64,000 nt of DNA from positions 355,278-419,277 of the forward strand of contig NZ_JARAJZ010000002.1 of NCBI RefSeq assembly GCF_028765345.1, in the 5' to 3' direction. Within the stretch, counting starts at the first letter, position 1. Every line of letters starts with the position of its first letter. Origin of the DNA: Sporolactobacillus sp. CQH2019. Lineage in GTDB: Bacteria; Bacillota; Bacilli; Bacillales; Sporolactobacillaceae. Positions 16,070 to 23,780 of this stretch are shown one piece after another. The notes under the pieces were generated by a model. It made no database searches and had not been told where the DNA came from. It saw only the letters and a program-made list of their open reading frames with translations. Made by a program: the position numbers and the translations under genes.

Positions 16070-16504
16070 ATGTCTGTGCTATCCGACAGATTAAAATTAG
16101 CAAGGGAAAGCCAGAATTTAAAGCAGACTCAGGTTAAAGAGAGAACAGGTATAAATAATAAAACATTAAGCGGATATGAAAACGGAATTAGCGTCCCTGA
16201 TCCGGAAACATTGACTAAATTAGCTGATTTATATGATGTTTCAACTGATTATTTATATGGACGTACTGATAAGAAACATTATTATGAACTTAATGATAAA
16301 GATGAGAAAGACATTGCCAGGCAGCTGGAAAAAATCTTGTCCGGAATGGACAGCAGAGCAAACCTTAACTTCGACGGTGAGCCGATGGATGAGACAACTA
16401 AGGAATTAGTTAAGGCACAAATTGAATCGAACTTAAAGTTTGCTAAACAGATGGCAAAGAAGAAATTCACCCCTAAAAAATATCGTGACAATACTGATAC
16501 CTGA
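16070..16504 (+). CDS. CI-like phage repressor, XRE family
   Basis: 144 residues from the ATG at 16070, six bases after GGAGGTG. The N-terminal domain (LSDRLKLARESQNLKQTQVKERTGINNKTLSGYENG, residues 4-39) is a clear XRE helix-turn-helix followed by the usual LADLYDVSTDYLYGRTD. The C-terminal 70 residues are charged and carry no LexA-type peptidase, so inactivation probably depends on the ImmA-like protease encoded 12 bases downstream. Confidence 0.85.
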   Translation: MSVLSDRLKLARESQNLKQTQVKERTGINNKTLSGYENGISVPDPETLTKLADLYDVSTDYLYGRTDKKHYYELNDKDEKDIARQLEKILSGMDSRANLNFDGEPMDETTKELVKAQIESNLKFAKQMAKKKFTPKKYRDNTDT

Positions 16505-16515
16505 GGTGATCAGCG

Positions 16516-16926
16516 ATGGATATTGATTCTTCGGTACTGAAATCAGTAAATAAGTACGGAACAAACGATCCATTCATGATCACAAAAAAGATGGGGATTT
16601 TTCTTTTCTTTGCCGATCTTGGCGATACATTCGGATTTTATAACTGTGCAAATCGAATCAAGATGATTAATATCAACGATACGATTAATGATATTATGAA
16701 AAGATTTGTCTGTGCTCATGAATTAGCACATGCTATATTGCATCCATATTTAAATGTTCCGTATATGAGAAGGCAAACACTTTTTAGTATTGATAAGATT
16801 GAGTGTGAGGCGAACAGATTTGCCACAAAACTATTAACATTTGAAACCGATTACGAATCATGGATGACTAAAGAGAATTATCTTAAAGTATGCGGAATAC
16901 CGCCAGAAATGGCGAGATTTATCTAA
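16516..16926 (+). CDS. immA: ImmA/IrrE-family metallopeptidase
   Basis: 136 residues. HELAH at residues 68-72 within FVCAHELAHAILHP is the zinc site of the ImmA/IrrE family, and C-terminal ECEANRFATKLL gives the third ligand. ImmA of ICEBs1 and its relatives cleaves the neighbouring repressor on DNA damage signals. It forms an operon with the CI-like gene. Confidence 0.9.
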   Translation: MDIDSSVLKSVNKYGTNDPFMITKKMGIFLFFADLGDTFGFYNCANRIKMININDTINDIMKRFVCAHELAHAILHPYLNVPYMRRQTLFSIDKIECEANRFATKLLTFETDYESWMTKENYLKVCGIPPEMARFI

Positions 16927-16970
16927 CCAAAAAATAGTAGACTCATACAATGCTATATATTTCGATCAAT

Positions 16971-16979
16971 TGATATAAT
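16971..16979 (+). promoter_or_regulatory. Extended -10 promoter before the membrane-anchored gene
   Basis: TGATATAAT: TG, one base, then a perfect TATAAT (16974-16979), about 95 bases before the next start codon. No good -35 box is seen, as usual for extended -10 promoters. Confidence 0.5.
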
Positions 16980-17073
16980 ATATGTGGACCTTTATCATGG
17001 TAAATCATCCCATGAATGCAGATGTTTACTCATTTGAGTTTACATAGATAAATTTTCATAGGGGGAAAATATA

Positions 17074-17682
17074 ATGGCATCAGACAAGCCGAAAAAAAGA
17101 TTTTACAAGAGATGGTGGTTCTGGGTAATTGTCGTTGTAATTGTAATTATTATTGCTATCGGAAGCAGCGGAGGTGGAGACAATAGCAATTCAAGCTCTA
17201 GCACAACAACAACCAATTCAAGTAGTTCCACTTCAACTTCCGGGATTGATAAAATAAATAATACTAATTTCTCTGATACTTCCGGTCAACAGACGACAAC
17301 GGTCAGCAAAGCTGAAATTAAAGACGTATCAGATCAAGGGCTTACCGATGATAATGGCAATGATATTAAATATGCTCTCGTTATTAATATGAGTGTTAAG
17401 AATGACGCAAATGATCAAGCAACAGCTTATCCTGCACAGGGACATATCGTTTTACCAGACGGTACTCAGATTTCCGGAGCAGAAGGTCTAGATAGTTCAC
17501 TTGATTCAGCATTCAAAGAGGGAGATATAGAGAAAGGTGCGATCGTTAAGGGCGATGTATATTTCCCACTGAAAGATTCACAAGCAAAATCAATTAAAAA
17601 TGCACAATTTAAGTTTCAAGTTATGTGTGGAGACGAAAATGTGACAGAAAAAAATTATACTGTTAATTTAAATTTCAAATGA
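17074..17682 (+). CDS. Membrane-anchored prophage protein with DUF4352-like domain
   Basis: 202 residues; AGGGGG precedes the ATG. A basic N-terminus (KPKKRFYKR) precedes one membrane helix (about 14-32), a Ser/Thr/Asn-rich linker (33-65), then an immunoglobulin-like beta domain to the end, so the bulk lies outside the cell. The gene lies between the repressor module and the integrase, with its own promoter and terminator, the place of lysogenic-conversion genes. Superinfection exclusion is a reasonable guess because similar Ltp-type proteins do this in other lysogens. Confidence 0.6.
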   Translation: MASDKPKKRFYKRWWFWVIVVVIVIIIAIGSSGGGDNSNSSSSTTTTNSSSSTSTSGIDKINNTNFSDTSGQQTTTVSKAEIKDVSDQGLTDDNGNDIKYALVINMSVKNDANDQATAYPAQGHIVLPDGTQISGAEGLDSSLDSAFKEGDIEKGAIVKGDVYFPLKDSQAKSIKNAQFKFQVMCGDENVTEKNYTVNLNFK

Positions 17683-17709
17683 TCTCAAGCTTTTAGTAAC
17701 TAAAGGATC

Positions 17710-17734
17710 GCCGCATTAAGCGGCTTTTCTTTTC
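17710..17734 (+). terminator. Terminator after the membrane-anchored gene
   Basis: Stem GCCGC / GCGGC with a 5-base loop followed by TTTTCTTTTC. Confidence 0.8.
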
Positions 17735-17838
17735 AACATAAAATAGAACATATATTCCCATATAGGACCGAAAATTGTACCAGCAGCATCACACAGACGC
17801 GTAATAATGATCAGAGATTTTCAAAGGAGAGTGGTACC

Positions 17839-19029
17839 ATGTTTTTTAAAAATGTGGAAACAAAATACGGGACACGTATTATTTGTACTGGAGAAGGGCC
17901 ACGGGATCCGGTGACAGGAAAACGGCAGCAGATCAGGCGCCGAGGTAAAACAAAAAAGGAAGCAAAAGCAAGAGTTCAGGCAGTAATTGACGACATAGAA
18001 GGCCGAAGTTTGGCAGATCATAAAATTGCACAAAATATGCCATTTGAAAAACTGGCTGCCGATTGGTTTGAATTCTATTCAGTCGGGCCAAAAAAGAATA
18101 CGGTCAGAAAACGCTCTAAAGAAATAAAGATTCTCAATCGCTATATTCCAAAAGCACCCATCGGGAAAATCAGCCGGCGCATGTATCAAGGAATTTTAGT
18201 GGACTTAGCCAAAAAAGGCTATGCCAAATCAACAATAAGCGGCGTACATGTTACAGCCAACATGATCTTTAAACAGGCTATTGCCTGGGATTTACTTAAG
18301 GAAAATCCATGCGCCGGCGCAAAAATTCCAAAAAAGAGTTTAACGGTTGAAGAGATTCAAAATAATAATATCGAAAATAAATATTTTGAAGATGATGAGC
18401 TGAAAGAATTTTTACGCACCGTTGATCGATACGGGCTTTATAATGATAAAGCTATTTTTTATACCTTGCCATTTAGCGGCCTTCGTGCGGGCGAACTCTG
18501 CGCTCTGAAATGGAGCGATATCAATTTTGAAAATAACACTCTCAGCGTCACCAAAACCATTTATACCGAAAGTGATAATATGCACGAATATGAATTGACT
18601 CCGCCTAAAACATTAAAATCCATTCGCAAGTTTGATATGGATCCAGACATTATAGATATTTTAAAAAAGCATAAGCTGATTCAGGCCAGAATACGCCTTC
18701 GTTCTCAAGATTATCACAATGGCAATTTTGTGATTGCTCGGTTAAATGGGTACCCCTTTTTCCCCTATAATATTGATCGGCGGATGCAGCGGATTATGAA
18801 AAAAGCCCATTTAGCCAAAAAAATAACTCCACATGGTTTAAGACATACTTATGTTTGTATTCTGACAGAACTTGGAGTTGATTTAAAAAGTATTATGGAG
18901 CGCGTTGGTCATAAAGATATGGAAACAACTCTTGAAATTTATACTCATGTCACCAACAAAATGAAAAAGGATACCGTCCAGAAAGTGAACCACTTTCTAA
19001 AAGATATCCTAAAAAAATCAACTGTATGA
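17839..19029 (+). CDS. int: Tyrosine-type phage integrase
   Basis: 396 residues; AAAGGAG precedes the ATG. An N-terminal arm-binding domain (about 1-60), a core-binding SAM-like domain (about 65-165) and a catalytic domain follow. The catalytic residues are visible: Arg216 in FSGLRAGE, His332-x-x-Arg335 in HGLRHT, His358 in VGHKD and nucleophile Tyr368 in EIYTHV. It integrates and excises the prophage. The gene is at the end of the element and points to the host genes; the attachment site should lie close to 19030-19100 but no repeat can be confirmed because the other end is out of the window. Confidence 0.95.
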   Translation: MFFKNVETKYGTRIICTGEGPRDPVTGKRQQIRRRGKTKKEAKARVQAVIDDIEGRSLADHKIAQNMPFEKLAADWFEFYSVGPKKNTVRKRSKEIKILNRYIPKAPIGKISRRMYQGILVDLAKKGYAKSTISGVHVTANMIFKQAIAWDLLKENPCAGAKIPKKSLTVEEIQNNNIENKYFEDDELKEFLRTVDRYGLYNDKAIFYTLPFSGLRAGELCALKWSDINFENNTLSVTKTIYTESDNMHEYELTPPKTLKSIRKFDMDPDIIDILKKHKLIQARIRLRSQDYHNGNFVIARLNGYPFFPYNIDRRMQRIMKKAHLAKKITPHGLRHTYVCILTELGVDLKSIMERVGHKDMETTLEIYTHVTNKMKKDTVQKVNHFLKDILKKSTV

Positions 19030-19099
19030 AAATAAATGAACATTTTTGGAGACTTTTTCGCTATTAAGGTCTCTAAATACTTATAAAATCGTTGATAAA

Positions 19100-19324
19100 T
19101 CAGCCCATTTTCCCCATCATGTCCATCATTGAGGACATCATTTCATCACATTTGTGCATACAGCTCATCATATCATCCTTGTTCATCATCATGTCCTTGC
19201 CCGACATTCGTTCCATCATCATATGCATGTACTTCATCTGAGTCATCATTTTTTCCATTTCCATCATCATCATCATATCCATCGGCATCATCATTGATTG
19301 GTTCATCATATCTGTTTTTTCCAT
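19100..19324 (-). CDS. Extremely methionine-rich small protein
   Basis: 74 residues from the ATG at 19324, which has a strong GGAGG eight bases upstream; longer frames lack such a site. By my count 34 of 74 residues are Met (46 percent), in runs of two to five separated by Asp, Glu, Lys and Ser. Two cysteines and a histidine lie near the C-terminus (SCMHKCDE). There is no signal peptide or membrane helix. A sigma-A-type promoter lies at 19403-19431. Possible roles are copper(I) binding, an oxidant sink, or a methionine store; none is demonstrated. The neighbouring genes are controlled by SAM riboswitches. Confidence 0.75.
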   Translation of the reverse strand: MEKTDMMNQSMMMPMDMMMMMEMEKMMTQMKYMHMMMERMSGKDMMMNKDDMMSCMHKCDEMMSSMMDMMGKMG

Positions 19325-19402
19325 TGTAAATTCCTCCAAATGTGATAGTTGCGGAAGAAAAGCACGTTTTACCCTTTCGATGATGCCTCTCTCCACAACC
19401 TA

Positions 19403-19431
19403 AATTTACCATGAAAAATGGACACAATCAA
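19403..19431 (-). promoter_or_regulatory. Promoter of the Met-rich gene
   Basis: TTGATT (19426-19431) and TAAATT (19403-19408) with a 17-base spacer, about 80 bases before the start codon. Confidence 0.6.
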
Positions 19432-19473
19432 AGCAAATCTGCAGTTTGAAAAAAAATTGAAACACTAATAGGA

Positions 19474-19506
19474 CGTGAAAAGCAGTATTCACGCCTTTTT
19501 TTCATA
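19474..19506 (+). terminator. Plus-strand terminator between the integrase side and the SAM-regulated gene
   Basis: CGTGAA / TTCACG stem with an 8-base loop and a run of seven T on the plus strand. It would stop rightward transcripts that run past the integrase and protect the leftward methionine locus. Confidence 0.7.
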
Positions 19507-19575
19507 ACTGATTCATAAAAAAATTCTATCTATCAACCAACAAAACTGCGCCGCCAAGCATTTCAACCTGTCATT

Positions 19576-19917
19576 TCAGCCGAAAATTTGTTGATTCCGA
19601 CAGTTCAGTTGATCAATCTTGCGTCCCAGATCCAGCCTTTTCTGCTTCAATCTGAAAAGCTCTTTTGTAAATTGATCGGAGACTTTCCTCACATCGCAGC
19701 CGTGCAGACGATACAATTCAAGAATCCGGCGATTTACTTTACGATACTGTTGTTTCAGATTCTTTTCCTTCTGTCCGGCCGGCCCAAGCCTGCTCCTTTG
19801 AAGTTCGGCCAATTTAGCCTTAATTTCATCCTGCCATTTTTTATCGTGAAGTTCGCCGGCATAAAGAAACAAGTCCAGATAATTATCGACACAGGCATAA
19901 TCCGCGTGATTCAACAC
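19576..19917 (-). CDS. Unrecognised protein under double SAM-riboswitch control
   Basis: 113 residues if started at the GTG at 19917, which has AAGGGA eight bases upstream; an ATG at 19941 lies inside the riboswitch and has no site of its own. The protein is soluble, basic and helical: an N-terminal DYACVDNYLDLFLYAGELHD, a coiled central part rich in Lys/Gln, and a C-terminal coil (FRLKQKRLDLGRKIDQLN). No catalytic motif or membrane segment is visible and I recognise no family. Placement behind two SAM-I riboswitches indicates a function tied to methionine/SAM supply, and the small size suggests a regulator, adaptor or toxin-like protein rather than an enzyme. Confidence 0.65.
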   Translation of the reverse strand: MLNHADYACVDNYLDLFLYAGELHDKKWQDEIKAKLAELQRSRLGPAGQKEKNLKQQYRKVNRRILELYRLHGCDVRKVSDQFTKELFRLKQKRLDLGRKIDQLNCRNQQIFG

Positions 19918-19930
19918 TTCTACATCCCTT

Positions 19931-20026
19931 CTTATCTTCATTAATCGTCCGGAATTAGCACAGCGCTCTGAAAAGAGTCCGTTGCTGAGGTTTCACGGGG
20001 CCGGTCCCTCCGCCTCTCTTGATAAG
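19931..20026 (-). ncRNA. SAM-I riboswitch, downstream copy, probably translational
   Basis: On the minus strand: P1 strand CTTATC, then AAGAGAGGCGGAGGGA, GGCCC, GTGAAACC, AGCAAC, GTGCTAATTCC and closing GATAAG. P2 pairs GAGG with CCTC. P1 can extend to eight pairs (TTCTTATC with GATAAGAA), which reaches into the Shine-Dalgarno AAGAAGGG of the next gene, and no terminator follows. The core differs slightly from consensus (CGTGA instead of GATGA) and P4 is short, so binding may be weaker. Confidence 0.75.
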
Positions 20027-20040
20027 AATGATGGCAGTTA

Positions 20041-20085
20041 AAAAATAAAAACGATTATTTTTTCCTTTATAAGAAAAATAACCGC
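20041..20085 (-). terminator. Terminator of the upstream SAM-I riboswitch
   Basis: On the minus strand the stem CGGTTATTTTTC / GAAAAAATAATCG is followed by TTTTTATTTTTT. The 5' arm can alternatively pair with the 3' P1 strand region of the aptamer (ATAAGAAAATAA with TTATTTTTCTTAT, one bulge), giving the competing antiterminator. Confidence 0.8.
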
Positions 20086-20103
20086 TTCAGTCGTTTTATT
20101 TTT

Positions 20104-20204
20104 CTTATCTGCCAGATTAGATCTGCTGGAATTAACACCGTACACAATTTTATGTGCTGGTTGTCGGGTTTCATCGGGCCAGTCCCTCCGCCTCTCTTGA
20201 TAAG
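20104..20204 (-). ncRNA. SAM-I riboswitch, upstream copy, transcriptional
   Basis: Minus-strand motif order CTTATC, AAGAGAGGCGGAGGGA, CTGGCCCGATGAAACC, CAACC, GGTGTTAATTCC, GATAAG matches the S-box consensus closely. The P3 pair usually G-C is A-T here (CGACAACC with GGTGTT), a compensating change. It is followed by a clear terminator/antiterminator pair and preceded by a strong promoter. Confidence 0.92.
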
Positions 20205-20222
20205 AATTATTTAATTGGCTAT

Positions 20223-20251
20223 ATTCTATCTTAAACCGTTCCTTGTGTCAA
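20223..20251 (-). promoter_or_regulatory. Promoter of the tandem-riboswitch transcript
   Basis: TTGACA (20246-20251), 17-base spacer, TAGAAT (20223-20228) on the minus strand, starting just upstream of the first aptamer. Confidence 0.85.
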
Positions 20252-20311
20252 TAACATTTTTTTAAAACTCTATCCATGGATTGAGCTGCCTCATTTCCGA
20301 CCGCGGACCTG

Positions 20312-20587
20312 TCAGTCTTTCTTTGTATCTCCATTTTCCAGCTTCGATAAGGCTTTTTTATAAGTACCCACCATACGTTTGGCATAAGGGATCAGAATCT
20401 CTCCCTGTTCCGACAATTTGACACCGCGCCCGTTCTTTACAAAGAGCTCCGCGTTCAATTCTCTCTCCAGAGCCTGGATACGGGAAGAGATCGACGGCTG
20501 TGATAAAAAGAGTTTTTCCGCCGCCAGATGGAAACTGTGATATTTGACAACGGCAAGGAAGGCGTCCAGTTGATCAATCGTCATCAT
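20312..20587 (-). CDS. LysR-type helix-turn-helix domain without effector domain
   Basis: 91 residues, against about 300 for normal LysR-type regulators. Residues 3-65 (TIDQLDAFLAVVKYHSFHLAAEKLFLSQPSISSRIQ...) form the complete LysR winged helix, and the linker helix follows (AKRMVGTYKKALSKLE). It then ends in a stop, and the downstream sequence is riboswitch DNA, not a shifted remainder of the gene. A partial ribosome site (AAGGAAAG) precedes the start. It may be a true single-domain regulator or a degraded gene. It stands between metQ and the SAM-regulated gene. Confidence 0.7.
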   Translation of the reverse strand: MMTIDQLDAFLAVVKYHSFHLAAEKLFLSQPSISSRIQALERELNAELFVKNGRGVKLSEQGEILIPYAKRMVGTYKKALSKLENGDTKKD

Positions 20588-20900
20588 TCAGTCACTTTCC
20601 TTTAGAAGCATCTTATATGTGGGCAATCCAATTGCGGAGGCATAGATTCATAGATCGTTGTCTTTTCAATAAAGCAGCACTTTCAATCAAAAACTTTGGA
20701 GGAACCCTTTTTCATGCTCTTTCAATAAAAGCGATTTAATCATACACTTTTCTCCGAGCCTCGCGGAAAACAGCTCTCTCGAATCTCTGATCAGGCTTAT
20801 CATTGCTACGAGCTTACGCCCTATCGTACAATCTGTCAATCATTATTCCTATTATTTATATATGATTTATTTGAATATGACTTTTGCAATTGTAAAACGA
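20588..20900. other. Gap without a recognised gene; candidate promoter at 20811-20839
   Basis: TTGACA (20834-20839), 17 bases, TAAGCT (20811-20816) on the minus strand would give the LysR-like gene a leader of about 220 bases. I see no riboswitch, tRNA or coding frame with a ribosome site in the leader. Confidence 0.4.
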
Positions 20901-20906
20901 TCCTAT

Positions 20907-20946
20907 GTAAAAATCCGCTCCCGATTTTTCAGACCGGAAACGGATC
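20907..20946 (-). terminator. Terminator of the metNIQ operon
   Basis: Stem ATCCG...CCGGT paired with the ATCGGG...CGGAT side, followed by TTTTACA on the minus strand, about 50 bases after the metQ stop. Confidence 0.6.
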
Positions 20947-20995
20947 CTTTTGTGTCGTGCCTATTCCATTAAAATCATTTGCCGGTCGCTTCAAT

Positions 20996-21826
20996 TCAAT
21001 CGGAGACCGGAAGAATGGCTCCCTTATACTTCGTGTTGATAAAATCCTGAATCGTTTTCGAATGAAGCACCTTTACAAGTTCCTTAATTGCTTTCTTGTT
21101 CTGATCGCCCTTTCGAACGGCAATGACGTTGGCATAAGGCGATTGCGATCCTTCAAGAATAAGCGCGTCCTTTTTCGGATTCAGATTCGCCTGCAGCGCA
21201 TAATTGGTATTGATCGCAAACAGGTCGGCCGCGTTATTTTGATAAGCCTTAGGCAGCAGCGCAGGATCGATCGGCTGCAGGAATTTTAAATGCTTGATAT
21301 TGTCGATATCATTGAGTGTCGCTGTCACCTTATCAACGCCCGATTTGATTTTCACGAGCCCCTTTGACTCAAGCAGCATCAGGATGCGGCCCTGTTCCGC
21401 TTTATTGTTGCTTATCTGGACGGTCGCTCCGTCCTTTATGTCGCTGACATTCTTATATTTCTTTGAATAAATGCCGAAGGGTTCGATGTGTATTTTACCG
21501 ACACTCACGAGATCTGTATGATTCTGCTTATTATATAAGTTCAAGAAAGGAATATGCTGAAAATAGTTTGCGTCGATTTGCTTCGAAGCGAGCGCCTTGT
21601 TCGGAAGGACATAATCCTGGAACACTTTGACTTCCAGATTGATCCCTTCTTTCTTAAGAATAGGCGCTGCTTTTTTCAGGATCTCGGCGTGCGGAACCGG
21701 CGAAGCGCCGACAACCAAAGTTACCGGCTTCTGAGTGCTTGATCCGCTCCCGCTGCTCTTCCCGCAGGCGGCCATCACAAAAACAACAGCTAAAATCAGT
21801 GATACGACAAGTATTTTCCTCTTCAT
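20996..21826 (-). CDS. metQ: Methionine ABC transporter substrate-binding lipoprotein
   Basis: 276 residues from the ATG at 21826 (GGGGGG upstream). A signal peptide ends in the lipobox VMAAC, so the mature protein is a lipoprotein outside the membrane. The NLPA/MetQ fold is evident from VTLVVGASPVPHAEILK, DANYFQHIPFL and AINTNYAL. It captures methionine and delivers it to MetI/MetN. Last gene of the SAM-riboswitch-controlled operon. Confidence 0.92.
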   Translation of the reverse strand: MKRKILVVSLILAVVFVMAACGKSSGSGSSTQKPVTLVVGASPVPHAEILKKAAPILKKEGINLEVKVFQDYVLPNKALASKQIDANYFQHIPFLNLYNKQNHTDLVSVGKIHIEPFGIYSKKYKNVSDIKDGATVQISNNKAEQGRILMLLESKGLVKIKSGVDKVTATLNDIDNIKHLKFLQPIDPALLPKAYQNNAADLFAINTNYALQANLNPKKDALILEGSQSPYANVIAVRKGDQNKKAIKELVKVLHSKTIQDFINTKYKGAILPVSD

Positions 21827-21887
21827 AGTCAATCCCCCCGTTAAGTTATGCTGATCGGATCGGAACCCGTCTCAGTCTGTCTATCTA

Positions 21888-22553
21888 TTATCTTTTATCC
21901 ACGTGGCGTACGATAATATCGCCGATAATCTGGACAATAAAAACAATGACCAGAACAAATATTGTTGCAACAAAAGTCACATCATTATTGTTTGCTTCAA
22001 ATCCGTCATTATAAGCCATTGTGCCGAGCCCGCCGGCTCCGACAACTCCGGCTATTGCCGTATTGCCGACCAGAGCGATCAGCGTGACCGTCATGCCCGA
22101 AATAATCGACGGCATCGACTCGGGAAGCAGGACTTTCCAAATAATTTGCATCCTGCTCGCTCCCATGGATTGCGATGCTTCGATCACTCCCTTGTCCACT
22201 TCACGCAGACCAATTTCAACGAGCCGGGCGAAAAACGGAGACGCTCCGATGATAATGGACGGCAGTGCGGCGGAAGAACCGATCATCGTGCCGATAATCA
22301 GGACGGTGAGCGGGATAAGCAGAATGATCAGAATGATAAACGGAATGGCACGAAAGATATTGACAAAGGATGACGTGATCCGATAGACGATCGCATTTTC
22401 GTACAGGCCCCCCTTTGCAGTTAAAAAGAGGACAAGTCCCAGAATAACCCCGAAAATAAAGGTAAAGACTCCCGAAACGAGCGTCATATAGACCGTCTGA
22501 CCCGTCGCCGTCAACATCCCCATCCAGTCGACATTTGGAAAAAGCTGACTCAT
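21888..22553 (-). CDS. metI: Methionine ABC transporter permease
   Basis: 221 residues with five predicted membrane helices. The cytoplasmic EAA-type loop is visible (IEASQSMGASRMQIIWKVLLPES, about 125-147), which contacts the MetN ATPase. The ATG overlaps the metN stop by four bases. Normal length for MetI. Confidence 0.93.
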   Translation of the reverse strand: MSQLFPNVDWMGMLTATGQTVYMTLVSGVFTFIFGVILGLVLFLTAKGGLYENAIVYRITSSFVNIFRAIPFIILIILLIPLTVLIIGTMIGSSAALPSIIIGASPFFARLVEIGLREVDKGVIEASQSMGASRMQIIWKVLLPESMPSIISGMTVTLIALVGNTAIAGVVGAGGLGTMAYNDGFEANNNDVTFVATIFVLVIVFIVQIIGDIIVRHVDKR

Positions 22554-23572
22554 GACGGCAGCACCTCAACATTCACGTGTTCAGATCTGATTTGTTCAAT
22601 AGCGGCCTGAACGGAATCCCGTCGGCCGTTAATCAGGAGAATCAATGCCCCGTAAAAACCTTTTTGTGAGGGTGCCAGTTCACTGACAATCGTCGTCACA
22701 CGAAGCGCCTCATCATGAAACAGCCTATCCACGACGGACTGCTGATCGGTTTTCCCGTCAAAAAGAAGCTGCACGATTTTGCCGTCGGGATTGGCCGCCT
22801 GGAATTTTTCGATCCGGATCCGCTCTCGTAAAGGAGCTTCCACTTGTCCGACAAACTCCTTCGTGATCGCTTGCTGCGGGTTCAGAAAGACGTCCTTAAC
22901 AGCTCCCTCTTCCACAATGCTCCCTTTGTTCAGAACGGCCACACGATTGCAGATTTTGTTGATTACGTGCATCTCATGAGTGATGACGACAATGGTGATA
23001 CCGAGCGAACGGTTGATATCCGACAGAAGCTGCAAAATCGAATCGGTCGTTTTAGGATCGAGGGCGGAAGTCGCTTCATCACAAAGCAATACCGCCGGAT
23101 TATTGGCAAGTGCACGCGCGATACCGACGCGCTGTTTCTGACCGCCGCTGAGCTGGGAAGGATAGGAAGACGCTCTTCCCTCCAGGCCGACAAGCCGGAT
23201 CAGTTCATCGACGCGCTTCTCACGCTTTTCTTTGGACAGCCCGGACAGTTCGAGCGGAAATGCGATATTTTCAGCAACTGTCCTCGACCAGAGCAGATTA
23301 AAATGCTGAAAAATCATCCCGATTTGTTTTCTCCTCCGATTAAGTTCTTTCTCGGACAAGTCGGACAACACTTGCCCGTCTACTTCAACACGCCCTTCCG
23401 TCGGCTTCTCCAGTAAGTTAATCAGCCGAATCAACGTACTCTTGCCCGCGCCGCTGTAACCGATCACTCCGAAAATTTCCCCTTGTTTGACTTCAAGGTT
23501 TAAATCGGTTAAAGCCTTCACCGGGCCGGCACTTGTTTGATAGATCTTCTTTACATGTGTTAATCGAATCAA
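22550..23572 (-). CDS. metN: Methionine ABC transporter ATP-binding protein
   Basis: 340 residues. Walker A GYSGAGKST near residue 38-46, signature LSGGQKQRVGIARALA, Walker B VLLCDEATSALD and the switch His in VVITHEMHV are intact. The C-terminal 90 residues form the NIL domain, an ACT-like fold that binds methionine and trans-inhibits import in E. coli MetN. First gene of the operon. Confidence 0.95.
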   Translation of the reverse strand: MIRLTHVKKIYQTSAGPVKALTDLNLEVKQGEIFGVIGYSGAGKSTLIRLINLLEKPTEGRVEVDGQVLSDLSEKELNRRRKQIGMIFQHFNLLWSRTVAENIAFPLELSGLSKEKREKRVDELIRLVGLEGRASSYPSQLSGGQKQRVGIARALANNPAVLLCDEATSALDPKTTDSILQLLSDINRSLGITIVVITHEMHVINKICNRVAVLNKGSIVEEGAVKDVFLNPQQAITKEFVGQVEAPLRERIRIEKFQAANPDGKIVQLLFDGKTDQQSVVDRLFHDEALRVTTIVSELAPSQKGFYGALILLINGRRDSVQAAIEQIRSEHVNVEVLPS

Positions 23573-23739
23573 GCATTTTGCCCCGCTTTCAAAAGCCCTC
23601 TAACCCATTTTCAAAGAATTAAAGTCAGATGTATTTAATGGGTTATAAAAACGACAAATTCTACTTTCTTTCAGGACAGCCTTTAACAGCATCAGAATTT
23701 TTCTAATGCTTGCAACCCTCCCCCCTTACGTTTCCGAAA

Positions 23740-23767
23740 AATAAAAAAAACCCTCAAGAGAAGGGTT
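23740..23767 (-). terminator. Terminator of the metNIQ SAM-I riboswitch
   Basis: Stem AACCCT / AGGGTT followed by a run of eight T then ATTTTT on the minus strand. Confidence 0.9.
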
Positions 23768-23780
23768 TGGCTGAAGACCC

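Noticed and set aside
19030-19100. Prophage attachment site
   Set aside because: The position next to the integrase is right, but no tRNA end or known core is present and the other prophage end is outside the window, so no repeat can be shown.
19173-19427. Asp/Gly-rich frame overlapping the Met-rich gene on the same strand
   Set aside because: It is the shifted frame of the ATG repeats; it has no ribosome site, while the Met-rich frame has a strong one.
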